33,129 nt of DNA from Tissierellia bacterium (GTDB lineage: Bacteria > Bacillota > Clostridia > Tissierellales > Tissierellaceae): contig JAQVYQ010000016.1 of NCBI GenBank assembly GCA_028708575.1, positions 1 to 33,129 on the forward strand, given 5' to 3'. This document shows positions 1 to 9,361 of the stretch, in pieces; the stretch's first letter is position 1; every line of letters begins with the position of its first letter. The notes beneath the pieces were generated by a model. That model was not told the DNA's origin. It made no database searches and worked only from the letters and a program-made list of their open reading frames with translations. Both the position numbers and the translations under genes were made by a program.

Positions 1-10
1 TTGTTGTGAT

Positions 11-2434
11 TTAAACCTTTACCACTACATTGCATGTTTCTTTATTTTGTATAGGAATTAAGTTATCTTTTATGATTTCCCCTTCTACTATTACTTCAAT
101 TTTTCCTGTCCCTTTATTTTCAATATTTATTATATATAGACAGTCTCTGAAAAATCTCTTGATTTTATATGATTTAATTTCAGCTGGTAGACAGGGCTCT
201 ATTCTAAGTCCTTCATAGTCTGGAATAATTCCAAGGATTGATTGACTTATATTTACAAAGGACCAAGCAGCTGTTCCAGTTAACCAACTGTTTTTTCCTT
301 CACCATATGAGAAGCTTTCACGACCAGCTATTGTTTGACTGTAAACATAGGGTTCCGTCTTGTGAATTTCACTAAACTCTTCAATATATGCAGGGCTTAT
401 CCTTTTATATATATCAAAGGCTTTATCTGCTCTGCCTAGTTTTGTCTCGGCAATACTTATCCATGGATTATTGTGACAGAAAACAGAGCCATTTTCTTTA
501 TAGCCAGGTGGGTAACTGGAAATTTCTCCTAGTTCCTTATAATATTTTGTATAGCAAGGAGAAAGCAGTTCTACTCCATAGTCATTTACTAATTTTTCAT
601 GAACTGAGTCAAGTGCCTTTTTTGCATAGGTATTCTCTATACCTAAACCAGCCATTACACACATTCCCTGAGGCTCAATGAATATTTTTCCTTCTTCACA
701 AGTCTTGCTACCAACTTTATTTCCGAAGGCATCATAAGCACGTAAATACCATTCACCATCCCAACCATGCTCATATATTGCTTCCTTCATATTATTAACA
801 TGACTGGTGATTTTGTCACCTTCATCAGCATCTCCAAATCTGTAGCAAAGTTCAGCATAGTCTAAGCCATATTTTACGAACATTCCAGCAATAAAAATAC
901 TTTCTGCAATTCCACTTTCAAAACTAGAGACTGTTTGAAAACTTTCACCTGGTTCAGTAGAAAAACTATTTAAATTAAGACAATCATTCCAATCGGCTCT
1001 ACCTATTAAAGGTAATCCATGAGGTCCAAGATTATTGATAGTATAGTTAATGCTCCTTCGTAAGTGTTCAAATAATGGTTTTTCACTAGCTATTTTATTG
1101 TCAAATGGAATTTCTTCATCTAATATACTTCTATCGCCAGTTTCCTTTATATAAGCAACTGTAGATCCAATTAACCATAATGGATCATCATTAAAACCAG
1201 CTCCAGCATTATGATTTCCCAGTTTTGTAAGTGGCTGATATTGATGGTAGGTGCTGCCATCCTCAAGTTGAATTGATGCTATGTCAAGGATTCTCTCTCT
1301 AGCTCTTTTAGGTATAAGATGTACAAAACCTAAGATATCCTGACAGCTATCTCTAAAGCCCATCCCTCTACCAATTCCACTTTCAAAATAGCTTGCACTT
1401 CTACTTAAGTTAAATGTAGTCATACATTGATATTGGTTCCAGACGTTTACCATTCTATCTATTTTTTCGTTCTTGCTTTCTACATTATATCTAGATAACA
1501 AGTTATCCCAATAGTCAGCAAGTCTTTTTAATTCTATTTCTACTGATTGAAGAGATTTATATTTCCCCAATACCCTTCTGGCTTCTGATTTATTGATTAT
1601 ATTGTTGCCTTCCCATTTGCTTTCTGCTTTGTTTTCCCCATATCCTAATACAAATATTATATTTTTACTTTCTCCAGGGGCTAAGGACAATTCCAGTTGA
1701 TGACTTCCTATAGGATACCAACCGTGTGCAATGGAATCTTTACTACTTCCCTCTTCTACAACTTCAGGATTATCAAATCCTCTCATTTTGCCTAGAAATT
1801 GATCCCTATCTGTATCAAATCCTGTTGCCTTTTCATTTACTCCGAAGTATGCATAATGATTCCTACGTTCTCTATATTCAGTCTTATGATAAATAACTCC
1901 GTCTTCTACTTCTACTTCTCCAATATTTAAATTGCGTTGAAAGTTTTGACTGTCATCTACTGCATCCCATAGACACCATTCAACAAAACTATACATTTTG
2001 ATATTCTTATGTGATAAGGACTTGTTTGTCAAAGTCAGATTGTGTATTTCACAATTTTCTCCTAATGGTACAAAGCATGTTAATTCACTATTAAGCTCGT
2101 CCTTTTCACTGTCTATTATGGTATATCCTAATCCATGTCGGCATTTATAATCATCCAATGGGGTTTTACATGGCATATATCCAGGATTCCAAGGATCCTT
2201 ATCTACCTCTTTTATATAGTAATATCTTCCTCCAGTATCCACTGGGATATTATTGTAACGAAATCTAGTAAGTCGCTGCAATCTAGCATCTTTAAAAAAA
2301 CTATATCCCCCTAGTGTATTTGAAATCAATCCATAAAAATTTTCATTACCCAAATAATTAATCCAAGGAAGAGGAGTTTCAGGTGTGGTGATTATATATT
2401 CCTTATTTGCATCATCAAAATAACCGTATCTCAT
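11..2434 (-). CDS. Cellobiose phosphorylase, GH94
   Basis: This enzyme is expected to split cellobiose with phosphate into glucose-1-phosphate and glucose in the cytoplasm. The 807-residue length and the sequence along the whole protein match clostridial cellobiose phosphorylases: N-terminal [15 protein letters not shown], the CRHGLGYT block, [23 protein letters not shown] and the catalytic-acid block [10 protein letters not shown] with Asp481. The phosphate-site residues expected for GH94 are present, including His654 in FCHNNPW and the WLTGTAAW block. An upstream in-frame ATG at 2440 sits only one base from the AAGGAGG site. The ATG at 2434 has correct spacing and matches the family N-terminus, so I chose it. 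No signal peptide is seen, fitting phosphorolysis of imported disaccharide. It is divergent from the LacI-type regulator and presumably controlled by it. Confidence 0.93.
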   Translation of the reverse strand: MRYGYFDDANKEYIITTPETPLPWINYLGNENFYGLISNTLGGYSFFKDARLQRLTRFRYNNIPVDTGGRYYYIKEVDKDPWNPGYMPCKTPLDDYKCRHGLGYTIIDSEKDELNSELTCFVPLGENCEIHNLTLTNKSLSHKNIKMYSFVEWCLWDAVDDSQNFQRNLNIGEVEVEDGVIYHKTEYRERRNHYAYFGVNEKATGFDTDRDQFLGKMRGFDNPEVVEEGSSKDSIAHGWYPIGSHQLELSLAPGESKNIIFVLGYGENKAESKWEGNNIINKSEARRVLGKYKSLQSVEIELKRLADYWDNLLSRYNVESKNEKIDRMVNVWNQYQCMTTFNLSRSASYFESGIGRGMGFRDSCQDILGFVHLIPKRARERILDIASIQLEDGSTYHQYQPLTKLGNHNAGAGFNDDPLWLIGSTVAYIKETGDRSILDEEIPFDNKIASEKPLFEHLRRSINYTINNLGPHGLPLIGRADWNDCLNLNSFSTEPGESFQTVSSFESGIAESIFIAGMFVKYGLDYAELCYRFGDADEGDKITSHVNNMKEAIYEHGWDGEWYLRAYDAFGNKVGSKTCEEGKIFIEPQGMCVMAGLGIENTYAKKALDSVHEKLVNDYGVELLSPCYTKYYKELGEISSYPPGYKENGSVFCHNNPWISIAETKLGRADKAFDIYKRISPAYIEEFSEIHKTEPYVYSQTIAGRESFSYGEGKNSWLTGTAAWSFVNISQSILGIIPDYEGLRIEPCLPAEIKSYKIKRFFRDCLYIINIENKGTGKIEVIVEGEIIKDNLIPIQNKETCNVVVKV

Positions 2435-2452
2435 ATACATGCCTCCTTACTA

Positions 2453-2466
2453 CATCGTTTTCGTTC
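2453..2466 (-). promoter_or_regulatory. Putative LacI-family operator, cellobiose phosphorylase side
   Basis: The minus strand carries AACGAAAACGATGT, with the core ACGAAAACG at 2456-2464. The same core occurs in the operator-like palindrome on the regulator side (2594-2607). It lies just after the predicted start of transcription, a position from which a bound repressor would block the GH94 promoter. The right half is a poor dyad, so this would be a weak or asymmetric site. Confidence 0.45.
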
Positions 2467-2475
2467 CTAGTTATA

Positions 2476-2504
2476 ATAATAGACTATTGGTGCTATAAAA
2501 TCAA
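2476..2504 (-). promoter_or_regulatory. Predicted sigma-70 promoter of the GH94 gene
   Basis: On the minus strand TTGATT (2499-2504) and TATTAT (2476-2481) are separated by 17 bases. This places the start of transcription near 2469, about 35 bases before the phosphorylase start codon. Confidence 0.6.
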
Positions 2505-2544
2505 TAAAATTATCAGAATATATGAAATTTATTGAATTTTTCGA

Positions 2545-2573
2545 TTGACATAGTGGTTTTTTAATCATATAAT
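2545..2573 (+). promoter_or_regulatory. Consensus sigma-70 promoter of the lacI-type gene
   Basis: TTGACA (2545-2550) and TATAAT (2568-2573) are both perfect consensus hexamers separated by 17 bases. Start of transcription is expected near 2580. This may drive the regulator and, by read-through, the ABC transporter operon behind it. Confidence 0.8.
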
Positions 2574-2593
2574 TGATTTGACGAATACATTTA

Positions 2594-2607
2594 CGAAAAC
2601 GTATTCG
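2594..2607 (+). promoter_or_regulatory. LacI-family operator-like palindrome
   Basis: CGAAAACGTATTCG is an imperfect palindrome centred on ACGT, with the central CG typical of LacI/CcpA-family operators. It begins about 14 bases after the predicted transcription start of the regulator, so autoregulation is likely. Apart from its outermost bases it also fits the CcpA cre pattern, so carbon catabolite control is an alternative. Confidence 0.6.
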
Positions 2608-2639
2608 CTGTGAATACTTGAACACTAGGGAGTGAAGAG

Positions 2640-3653
2640 TTGGTTACAATTAAGGACATTTCTAAAAAAAGTGGATATTCTACATCTACAGTAAGCAAGG
2701 CTCTTAATAGCTCTTCAGAAATCGGAGAAGAAACTACTTCGTTAATTCAAAAAATGGCTAGTGAGATGGGATACTTCCCCAATGCAGCTGCTAGATTACT
2801 TAAGACTAACAAGTCAAATAATCTTGGCGTATTGTTTGTAGATGAAATGCAAAGTGGTTTAGCTCATGAGTATTTTTCATCAGTTTTAAATAGCTTTAAA
2901 GTCGAAGCCGAACGCTTAGGATATGATATTACATTTATAAGTCACAATATCGGTAATCTAAATATGACTTATTATGAACATTGTAAGTATCGTAACTGTG
3001 ATGGTGTAGTTATTGCATGTGTGGATTTCAATGACACTAGAGTCATAGAACTCATACAAAGCGAAATACCTACTATTACAATTGACCACATATTTAATGA
3101 TTCTACCTCCATACTTTCTGATAACTTAAAAGGGGTTAAGGATTTGGTTAATCATATATATGATTATGGCCATAGGAAAATAGCTTTCATTCATGGTGAA
3201 AATACTTCTGTAACTCAAAGACGTATAGCAGGTTTCCATAAGGCTTGCAACAAATTAAACATAACAGTACCAGATTACTATATTAAACCAGCACGATATC
3301 ATGATCCAAAATCAAGTGGTTTGGCAACAAAGGAGCTATTAGAGCTTAAGGACCCTCCTACATGCATTATGTATCCGGATGATTTTTCTTTCATAGGTGG
3401 GATGAATGAAATCGAAAACCATGGGCTTTCCATACCTAATGATATAAGCGTAGCTGGATATGATGGAATTTATCTATCCCAAGTATTAAGGCCAAAACTC
3501 AGTACATATAAGCAGAATACAGAAGCTTTAGGTAAATATGCAGCAGCTAATCTTATTGATGCAGTAACTAATAAGAAGACCTACATTCCTAAGCAAATTT
3601 GGGTAGAAGGTGAACTTTTGGTTGGAAATTCGATCAAAAAAATCGAATTTTAG
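2640..3653 (+). CDS. LacI/GalR-family transcriptional regulator
   Basis: This is a DNA-binding regulator of the neighbouring GH94 and sugar transporter genes. The N-terminal helix-turn-helix (residues 1-60, ITIKDISKKSGYSTSTVSKAL-type pattern followed by a GYFPNAAARLL hinge) is followed by a periplasmic-binding-protein-like sensor domain to residue 337, with the usual FNDTRVIELI, HRKIAFIHG and GYDG blocks. The start is TTG: AGGGAG at 2627-2632 lies seven bases before it, and no ATG or GTG is available in frame. It is divergent from the phosphorylase and leads the transporter genes by 49 bases. The inducer is probably a beta-glucoside, but this cannot be read from the sequence. Confidence 0.92.
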   Translation: MVTIKDISKKSGYSTSTVSKALNSSSEIGEETTSLIQKMASEMGYFPNAAARLLKTNKSNNLGVLFVDEMQSGLAHEYFSSVLNSFKVEAERLGYDITFISHNIGNLNMTYYEHCKYRNCDGVVIACVDFNDTRVIELIQSEIPTITIDHIFNDSTSILSDNLKGVKDLVNHIYDYGHRKIAFIHGENTSVTQRRIAGFHKACNKLNITVPDYYIKPARYHDPKSSGLATKELLELKDPPTCIMYPDDFSFIGGMNEIENHGLSIPNDISVAGYDGIYLSQVLRPKLSTYKQNTEALGKYAAANLIDAVTNKKTYIPKQIWVEGELLVGNSIKKIEF

Positions 3654-3702
3654 ATATTGCTTACATTAAATAGTGAGCGCTTATTAAAAGGAGGAGGTAA
3701 AT

Positions 3703-5151
3703 GTGAATAAATTTAAACGTATTATTGCATTAATGCTTGTGATGATTATGGGGGTTACATTTGTAGCATGTGGAAACGATACCAAAGACGTTGCAACGCC
3801 ACCAGTATCTGATCAAAAAGACGCTGGGGATATCTCACAATCTGAGCCAGAAGATAAAGCAGGGAAAGTTTTAAATATCTGGGGTTGGAATAATGAATTC
3901 CAAGGCTTATATGAAACTTACTTTGAAGATGCTGGCCTTCTACCAAATGACATAGAAGTAAAATTTACTATTGTACCTAATGATGACAATGCTTATCAAA
4001 ATGCTCTAGATGAAGCATTATTAAATCAAGAAACTGCTTCAGATGATGATAAGATTGATTTATTCTTAATTGAAGCAGACTATGCATTAAAATATGTTGA
4101 AAGTGATTATACTCTTGACATTATGAAGGATGTAGGATTAACAGATGCAGATATTGCTGGACAATACAAATATACTCAAGAAATAGTAACTGATAGCAAG
4201 GGAGCAATTAAGGGTACATCTTGGCAAGCTACCCCTGGTTTATTTGCATATAGAAGATCTATTGCAAAGGATGTTTTAGGAACAGATGACCCTGTTAAAG
4301 TTCAAGAAGCATTATCCACATGGGATAAATTCTATGATGTTGCTAAAATGTCTTCAACTAAAGGATACAAGATGTTATCAGGATATGATGATTCATATCG
4401 TACATTCTCAAATAATGTATCCAGTCCTTGGGTAGATAGTAACAGTACAATTGTATTAGATGATAATACAGTAAAATGGATTGAACAATCTAAAGAATTT
4501 ACAGACAAAGGTTATAATAACAAATCCTCATTATGGGATGACCAATGGGCAGCAGACCAAGGCCCAGGCGGCAAAGTATTCGGATTCTTCTACTCAACAT
4601 GGGGTATCAACTTTACCCTATTAGGAAATGCGCTTGAAACACCTCTACCTGATGGTATAACTGCAACAAGTGATCCAGACGTGTTTAAAGAAGCTACTGA
4701 AGGAAATGGAATCTTTGGTGACTATGGTGTTGTTGAAGGTCCTCAAAATTACTATTGGGGTGGAAGCTGGTTATGTGGTGCAACAGGATCAGATAATCTA
4801 GAATTAGTTCAAGAAATTATGAGAACTATGACATGTGATGCAGATACTCTAATTACTATTACTAAGGATACTCAAGACTTCACAAATAATATTGAAGCTA
4901 TGGATTCTCTTGCTGCAGATGATAACTTTGCATCCGCTTTCTTAGGTGGACAAAATCATATAAAATTATTTGCAGAATCTGCTAAGGGTATTGATATGAG
5001 CAATATCTCCCCTTATGACCAAGGGTTAAATGAAGAAATCCAAACTGCATTTAGAGATTATTTTAATGGTACTGTTGATTATGATACAGCTCTTAATAAC
5101 TTCTATACAGCTGCATTAGAAAAATATCCTAACTTAAAAGTATCTAATTAG
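3703..5151 (+). CDS. ABC transporter sugar-binding lipoprotein
   Basis: This is an extracellular solute-binding protein of the carbohydrate ABC family (MalE/UgpB type), anchored to the membrane as a lipoprotein. Residues 1-23 form a signal peptide with a lipobox ending in Cys23 (VTFVACGND). It is followed by an acidic linker and a domain starting at KVLNIWGWNNEF. The 482-residue length is somewhat long for the family. The start is GTG; the overlapping ATG at 3701 runs straight into a stop, while GGAGGAGG lies just before the GTG. Two permeases, a second GH94 enzyme and the ATPase follow, so a beta-linked disaccharide or oligosaccharide is the likely ligand. That is inferred from neighbours only. 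Confidence 0.9.
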   Translation: MNKFKRIIALMLVMIMGVTFVACGNDTKDVATPPVSDQKDAGDISQSEPEDKAGKVLNIWGWNNEFQGLYETYFEDAGLLPNDIEVKFTIVPNDDNAYQNALDEALLNQETASDDDKIDLFLIEADYALKYVESDYTLDIMKDVGLTDADIAGQYKYTQEIVTDSKGAIKGTSWQATPGLFAYRRSIAKDVLGTDDPVKVQEALSTWDKFYDVAKMSSTKGYKMLSGYDDSYRTFSNNVSSPWVDSNSTIVLDDNTVKWIEQSKEFTDKGYNNKSSLWDDQWAADQGPGGKVFGFFYSTWGINFTLLGNALETPLPDGITATSDPDVFKEATEGNGIFGDYGVVEGPQNYYWGGSWLCGATGSDNLELVQEIMRTMTCDADTLITITKDTQDFTNNIEAMDSLAADDNFASAFLGGQNHIKLFAESAKGIDMSNISPYDQGLNEEIQTAFRDYFNGTVDYDTALNNFYTAALEKYPNLKVSN

Positions 5152-5153
5152 TT

Positions 5154-5188
5154 TATAAAGGGAGCGCGGGTTCCGCACTCCCTTTATA
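5154..5188 (+). promoter_or_regulatory. Intercistronic hairpin after the binding-protein gene
   Basis: An 11-bp stem (TATAAAGGGAG with CTCCCTTTATA), one mismatch, then a GCGG/CCGC stem closes a 3-base loop. It directly follows the binding-protein stop codon and has no U-run. It fits the known pattern of 3' hairpins that protect binding-protein mRNA or reduce read-through, giving more binding protein than permease. Confidence 0.65.
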
Positions 5189-5208
5189 TTATATCGAGGT
5201 GAATAGAT

Positions 5209-6123
5209 ATGAAAAGCATTTCTAAGAAAAAAAACAAATCAATTTCTTATTCAAAATGGGGCTATATATTCTTAATTCCCTTTTTTACAATATACATTTT
5301 ATTTTCCTTTATTCCACTTGTATCAACTTTTTATTATAGTTTCTTCGAAAATTATATGACTGGACTTACACAGATAGGTCCTAATTTTGTTGGCCTGGAG
5401 AACTATAAAACCATATTATTTGAATCTGATCTACCAAAATTTGCACTTAATACATTTATTATCTGGATACTAGGATTTATTCCACAGATTATAATATCTT
5501 TGACCATAGCTATCTGGTTTACTAGTGCAAGACTTAAATTGAAATTTACAGGCTTTTTTAAAACTGTTATATATATGCCAAATCTTATAATGGCAGCAGC
5601 ATTTTCTATGCTGTTTTGGGCTTTGTTCTCGGACATTGGCCCAGTAAATAATCTTCTAGTAGCTTTAGGTTATGAACCTTTTTCTTTTATGCAGAGCATT
5701 AGCGGAAACAGAGGCCTTATCGCTCTGATGAATTTTCTGATGTGGTTTGGTAATACAACCATTTTACTAATGGCAGCTGTTATGGGTATTGACAACTCTA
5801 TACTGGAAGCTGCGCAAATCGATGGAGCCAATGCATGGAAAACCTTCTGGTATGTAACTATTCCATCCATAAAACCTATATTAGTCTATGTGTTTCTTAC
5901 TTCTTTAATAGGTGGCATCCAAATGTTTGATGTCCCACAAATCCTTACAAACGGCGCTGGTGGTCCAAATAGAACATCTATGACTATGATCATGTATTTG
6001 AACAGGCACTTATTTAGCAAAAACTATGGATTAGCAGGTGCATTATCAGTAATCCTTTTAATAGTAACTGCAATACTTAGCTTCATAGTATATAGAAATC
6101 TTACTGAAAGGGAGGAAAAATAA
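5209..6123 (+). CDS. Sugar ABC transporter permease, MalF/UgpA type
   Basis: This is an inner-membrane permease of a carbohydrate ABC importer. Six hydrophobic segments are visible, starting with YIFLIPFFTIYILFSFIPLV and ending in ILLIVTAILSFIVYR. The cytoplasmic EAA loop that docks to the ATPase reads EAAQIDGANAWKTFWYVTIP, near residues 204-223. At 304 residues it has the usual length. The start follows a CGAGGTGA ribosome site. It overlaps the next permease gene by one base (TAATG), indicating translational coupling, and works with that protein as a heterodimer. Confidence 0.92.
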   Translation: MKSISKKKNKSISYSKWGYIFLIPFFTIYILFSFIPLVSTFYYSFFENYMTGLTQIGPNFVGLENYKTILFESDLPKFALNTFIIWILGFIPQIIISLTIAIWFTSARLKLKFTGFFKTVIYMPNLIMAAAFSMLFWALFSDIGPVNNLLVALGYEPFSFMQSISGNRGLIALMNFLMWFGNTTILLMAAVMGIDNSILEAAQIDGANAWKTFWYVTIPSIKPILVYVFLTSLIGGIQMFDVPQILTNGAGGPNRTSMTMIMYLNRHLFSKNYGLAGALSVILLIVTAILSFIVYRNLTEREEK

Positions 6124-6959
6124 TGGATTTACGTAAAGCAAATAGAATTTTATGCTACATTGTTTTAATTTTACTATCAATATTATGCCTCTTTTCCTTT
6201 TATCTATTGATTGTTAACTCTACAAGAGCACATTCACAAATACAAAAAGGATTTTCTTTTACTATTGGTGGCTTTTTTAACGCAAATCTAAAAAACGTTT
6301 TAGATAATGATGAGTTGCCTGTTATCAATGGTATTATCAATAGTTTTATAGTATCATCAGCCAGTGCAATTTTAGCAACATATTTTTCAGTATTAACTGC
6401 ATTTTCTATCCATACATATGATTTTAAATTTAAAAGAATATTTTTTACCTTTATTATGATGATAATGATGGTTCCAAATCAAGTATCTGCCCTAGGATTT
6501 ATGAGTTGGATGGGCAAATTGGATTTAATGGACTCTTTAATTCCTCTATTCTTACCATCAATCGCTTCCCCTATTGTCTTTTATTTTATGTTAGCATATA
6601 TGCAAAGCAATCTACCTAAAGCAATGGTTGAAGCAGCAAGAATCGATGGTGCCAGTGAGTTTAGAATATTTAATCAGATGGTACTTCCAATAATGAAACC
6701 AGCTATTGCTGTTCAAGCAATATTTACTTTTGTAAGTGCATGGAACAATTATTTTATACCAACATTAATTATAAGATCGGCAGAAAAAAAGACTCTACCA
6801 ATTCTTATAGCTCAACTTAGAAGTGCTGATTATCTTAAATTTGATATGGGGCAAGTATATATGCTTATATTCCTTGCAATTATACCGATTATTATCATAT
6901 ATATAATCCTATCTAAGTATATTGTTCGTGGAGTTGCCGTAGGAAGCGTAAAGGAATGA
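6123..6959 (+). CDS. Sugar ABC transporter permease, MalG/UgpE type
   Basis: This is the second membrane subunit of the sugar importer. It has 278 residues and six predicted membrane spans, with the EAA loop EAARIDGASEFRIFNQMVLP in the C-terminal half. The ATG overlaps the stop codon of the preceding permease by one base and uses GGGAGGAAA inside that gene as its ribosome site. Only four bases separate its stop from the following GH94 gene. The transporter and the phosphorolytic enzyme are therefore almost certainly one transcript. Confidence 0.92.
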   Translation: MDLRKANRILCYIVLILLSILCLFSFYLLIVNSTRAHSQIQKGFSFTIGGFFNANLKNVLDNDELPVINGIINSFIVSSASAILATYFSVLTAFSIHTYDFKFKRIFFTFIMMIMMVPNQVSALGFMSWMGKLDLMDSLIPLFLPSIASPIVFYFMLAYMQSNLPKAMVEAARIDGASEFRIFNQMVLPIMKPAIAVQAIFTFVSAWNNYFIPTLIIRSAEKKTLPILIAQLRSADYLKFDMGQVYMLIFLAIIPIIIIYIILSKYIVRGVAVGSVKE

Positions 6960-6963
6960 TAAT

Positions 6964-9345
6964 ATGAAATATGGATATTTTGACCAGGAAAAAAGAGAAT
7001 ATGTGATTACAAAACTTAATACCCCTGCTCCTTGGGTTAACTACCTAGGATCTCCTGAATATGGCGCTATTATATCTCATAATGCTGGAGGATATAGTTT
7101 CGTCAAAAGTGGTGCTAAAGGTAGGATTTTAAGATATAAATTTAATGATAATGATACTCCTGGTAGATATATTTATATAAGAGATGATGATTCAGAAGAT
7201 TTCTGGTCTGCTACATGGCAACCAGTTGGTAAGGGTGAAGACTATAAGGGCTCTTGTAGACATGGACTAGGATATACAACCATAGAGTCAGAGTATGCTG
7301 AAATAGAGTCTAAGACTACCTATTACGTACCTCTAAAGAAGACGTATGAGGTTTGGAGGCATATAATCAAAAACAATTCGACTAGGGAAAGAAATATTTC
7401 CATATTTGGATATGCTGAGTTTACAAATAATAGTGATTATGAACAGGATACTGTAAATCTGCAATATTCACAATTTATTTCAAGAACATACTATGAAAAT
7501 AATACAATAATACAAACCTTAAGCGAGAATTCTAATGAAGCAGTCTCTAGATTCTTTGCTCTTGTAGGGTCGCCTGTAACTTCTTATACTGGAGACAAGA
7601 AAAGTTTTATTGGTAATTATAGGTCTTATAAAGATCCAGAAGCTGTTGACAAAGGAAATTGTGGTAATAGTCTAAATTATAATTTAAACTCTTGTGGTGC
7701 TTTACATACTTCTATCTGCCTACAAGCAGATGAAGAGATAGAAATAGTTTTTATCCTAGGCCAGCATAATCAAAGTGATGCTCAGGATATAGTTAATCAA
7801 TATGAAATTAATAGTGATCTAAATAAAACGGATTCAGATTTAATTGAATTAAAAAAATACTGGAATAATAATTTAGCTAGTTTTAAGGTAGTGACTCCAG
7901 ATGAAGACTTTAACCATATGATTAATACTTGGAATGCCTATCAATGCTTTATAACTTTTACTTGGTCTAGGGCAGCATCCTTTACCTATTGCGGTCAAAG
8001 AAATGGATTTGGATATAGAGATACAGTACAAGATATTCAAGGAATAATACATCTTGCACCTGAATTAGCAAAAAAACAGTTAAATTTCATGATCTCGGCT
8101 CAAGTTGATAATGGCGGAGGGCTACCCCTAGTAAAGTTTAATCATACACCTGGTCATGAAGATACGCCAGATGATTATTCCTATGTTAAGGAAACAGGGC
8201 ATCCTTCTTATCGTGCCGATGATGCTTTATGGCTCTTTCCAACTATTAAAAAATATATTGGGGAAACAGGAGAATTAGCATATCTAGATGAGGTAATTCC
8301 CTATGCCAACACTGGAGTAGATACAGTCTACAATCATTTAAAGAAAGCCATAGAGTTTTCTTTAAATAGATTAGGTCCCAATGGGCTCCCAGCTGGTTTG
8401 CATGCTGATTGGAACGATTGCTTAAGACTAGGTAAGAATGGGGAGTCAACTTTTGTAGCTATGCAACTTTACCAAGCATTTGTTATAATGAGAGAGTTTG
8501 CAGATGCAAAATTTGATACTTCTTACTCTGAATATTTGTTAGATCAAAAATTGAAATTTGCAGATAAAATCCAAAGCCTATGTCTTGAAAAAGATAGATA
8601 TATTAGAGGAATTACAGAAGATGGTTTGAGGATAGGGTCAAAAGAAAATGAAGAAGCAAGTCTATGGCTCAATCCACAAAGTTGGGCAGTCTTATCTGGA
8701 CTTGCAAATATGGAAACCAGTGAAATAATACTAGAAAATGTCCATAAAAACCTAAACACAAAATTTGGTGCTAAATTAATGAGTCCTAGTTTCAAAAATA
8801 TAGACTTTAATGGAGCTTTAGCTAAAGTATACAATGGTTCCACCAAGGAAAATGGAGGAATATTTTTACAAACTCAAGGATGGCTAATTTTAGCAGAATC
8901 TTTAATGGGACATGGAAATCGGGCTTACCAGTATTATAAGGAAATCTCTCCAGCACATCAAAATCATATAGCTAATATAAGACAAATGGAGCCTTATGTA
9001 TATGGCCAATTCACTGAAAGTAGACCTAGTCCCTTTGAAGGTAGATCACATGTTCACTGGCTAACAGGTACTGCTTCCACAGTAATGGTATCTTGTGTTG
9101 AAGGAATTTTAGGTATTCGACCCGACATAAAGGGAATCCTTATCCAGCCTTCAATTCCTAGCAATTGGAGTAAGGTAAAAATCGAAAAAATATTTAGGGG
9201 TAAAAAATTGGTTATAGTTATTATAAATCATAATGAAAAAGAATCTGGATTTAAGGAAGTTTATTTAAATGGAGTTAAAGTTAAAAGCAATTACTTTTTA
9301 GAAGAGCAGTTAAGTAATTCTAATGAAATACTATATATTATGTAA
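6964..9345 (+). CDS. GH94-family beta-glycoside phosphorylase, substrate unclear
   Basis: This is a second cytoplasmic GH94 phosphorylase (793 residues), clearly distinct from the one at 11-2434. Its N-terminus MKYGYFDQEKREYVIT, APWVNYLGS, ISHNAGGYSF and the YIRDDDSEDFWSATWQPV block resemble chitobiose and cellobionate phosphorylases more than cellobiose phosphorylase. The catalytic acid is Asp482 in HADWNDCLRLG, and the WLTGTAS phosphate-loop block is kept. At the position of the phosphate-binding His of relatives (His654 in the first enzyme) it has Gln636, within GIFLQTQGW. It lies inside the ABC transporter operon, so its substrate is probably what that transporter imports. Candidate substrates are N,N'-diacetylchitobiose, cellobionate, laminaribiose or another beta-disaccharide; none can be chosen from sequence. 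Confidence 0.88.
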   Translation: MKYGYFDQEKREYVITKLNTPAPWVNYLGSPEYGAIISHNAGGYSFVKSGAKGRILRYKFNDNDTPGRYIYIRDDDSEDFWSATWQPVGKGEDYKGSCRHGLGYTTIESEYAEIESKTTYYVPLKKTYEVWRHIIKNNSTRERNISIFGYAEFTNNSDYEQDTVNLQYSQFISRTYYENNTIIQTLSENSNEAVSRFFALVGSPVTSYTGDKKSFIGNYRSYKDPEAVDKGNCGNSLNYNLNSCGALHTSICLQADEEIEIVFILGQHNQSDAQDIVNQYEINSDLNKTDSDLIELKKYWNNNLASFKVVTPDEDFNHMINTWNAYQCFITFTWSRAASFTYCGQRNGFGYRDTVQDIQGIIHLAPELAKKQLNFMISAQVDNGGGLPLVKFNHTPGHEDTPDDYSYVKETGHPSYRADDALWLFPTIKKYIGETGELAYLDEVIPYANTGVDTVYNHLKKAIEFSLNRLGPNGLPAGLHADWNDCLRLGKNGESTFVAMQLYQAFVIMREFADAKFDTSYSEYLLDQKLKFADKIQSLCLEKDRYIRGITEDGLRIGSKENEEASLWLNPQSWAVLSGLANMETSEIILENVHKNLNTKFGAKLMSPSFKNIDFNGALAKVYNGSTKENGGIFLQTQGWLILAESLMGHGNRAYQYYKEISPAHQNHIANIRQMEPYVYGQFTESRPSPFEGRSHVHWLTGTASTVMVSCVEGILGIRPDIKGILIQPSIPSNWSKVKIEKIFRGKKLVIVIINHNEKESGFKEVYLNGVKVKSNYFLEEQLSNSNEILYIM

Positions 9346-9361
9346 ATTAGGGGGATATATT

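Noticed and set aside
3672-3688. Possible further operator (AGCGCT palindrome) before the sugar-binding protein gene
   Set aside because: Only a 6-base palindrome is exact, and it does not share the ACGAAAACG core of the two better sites.
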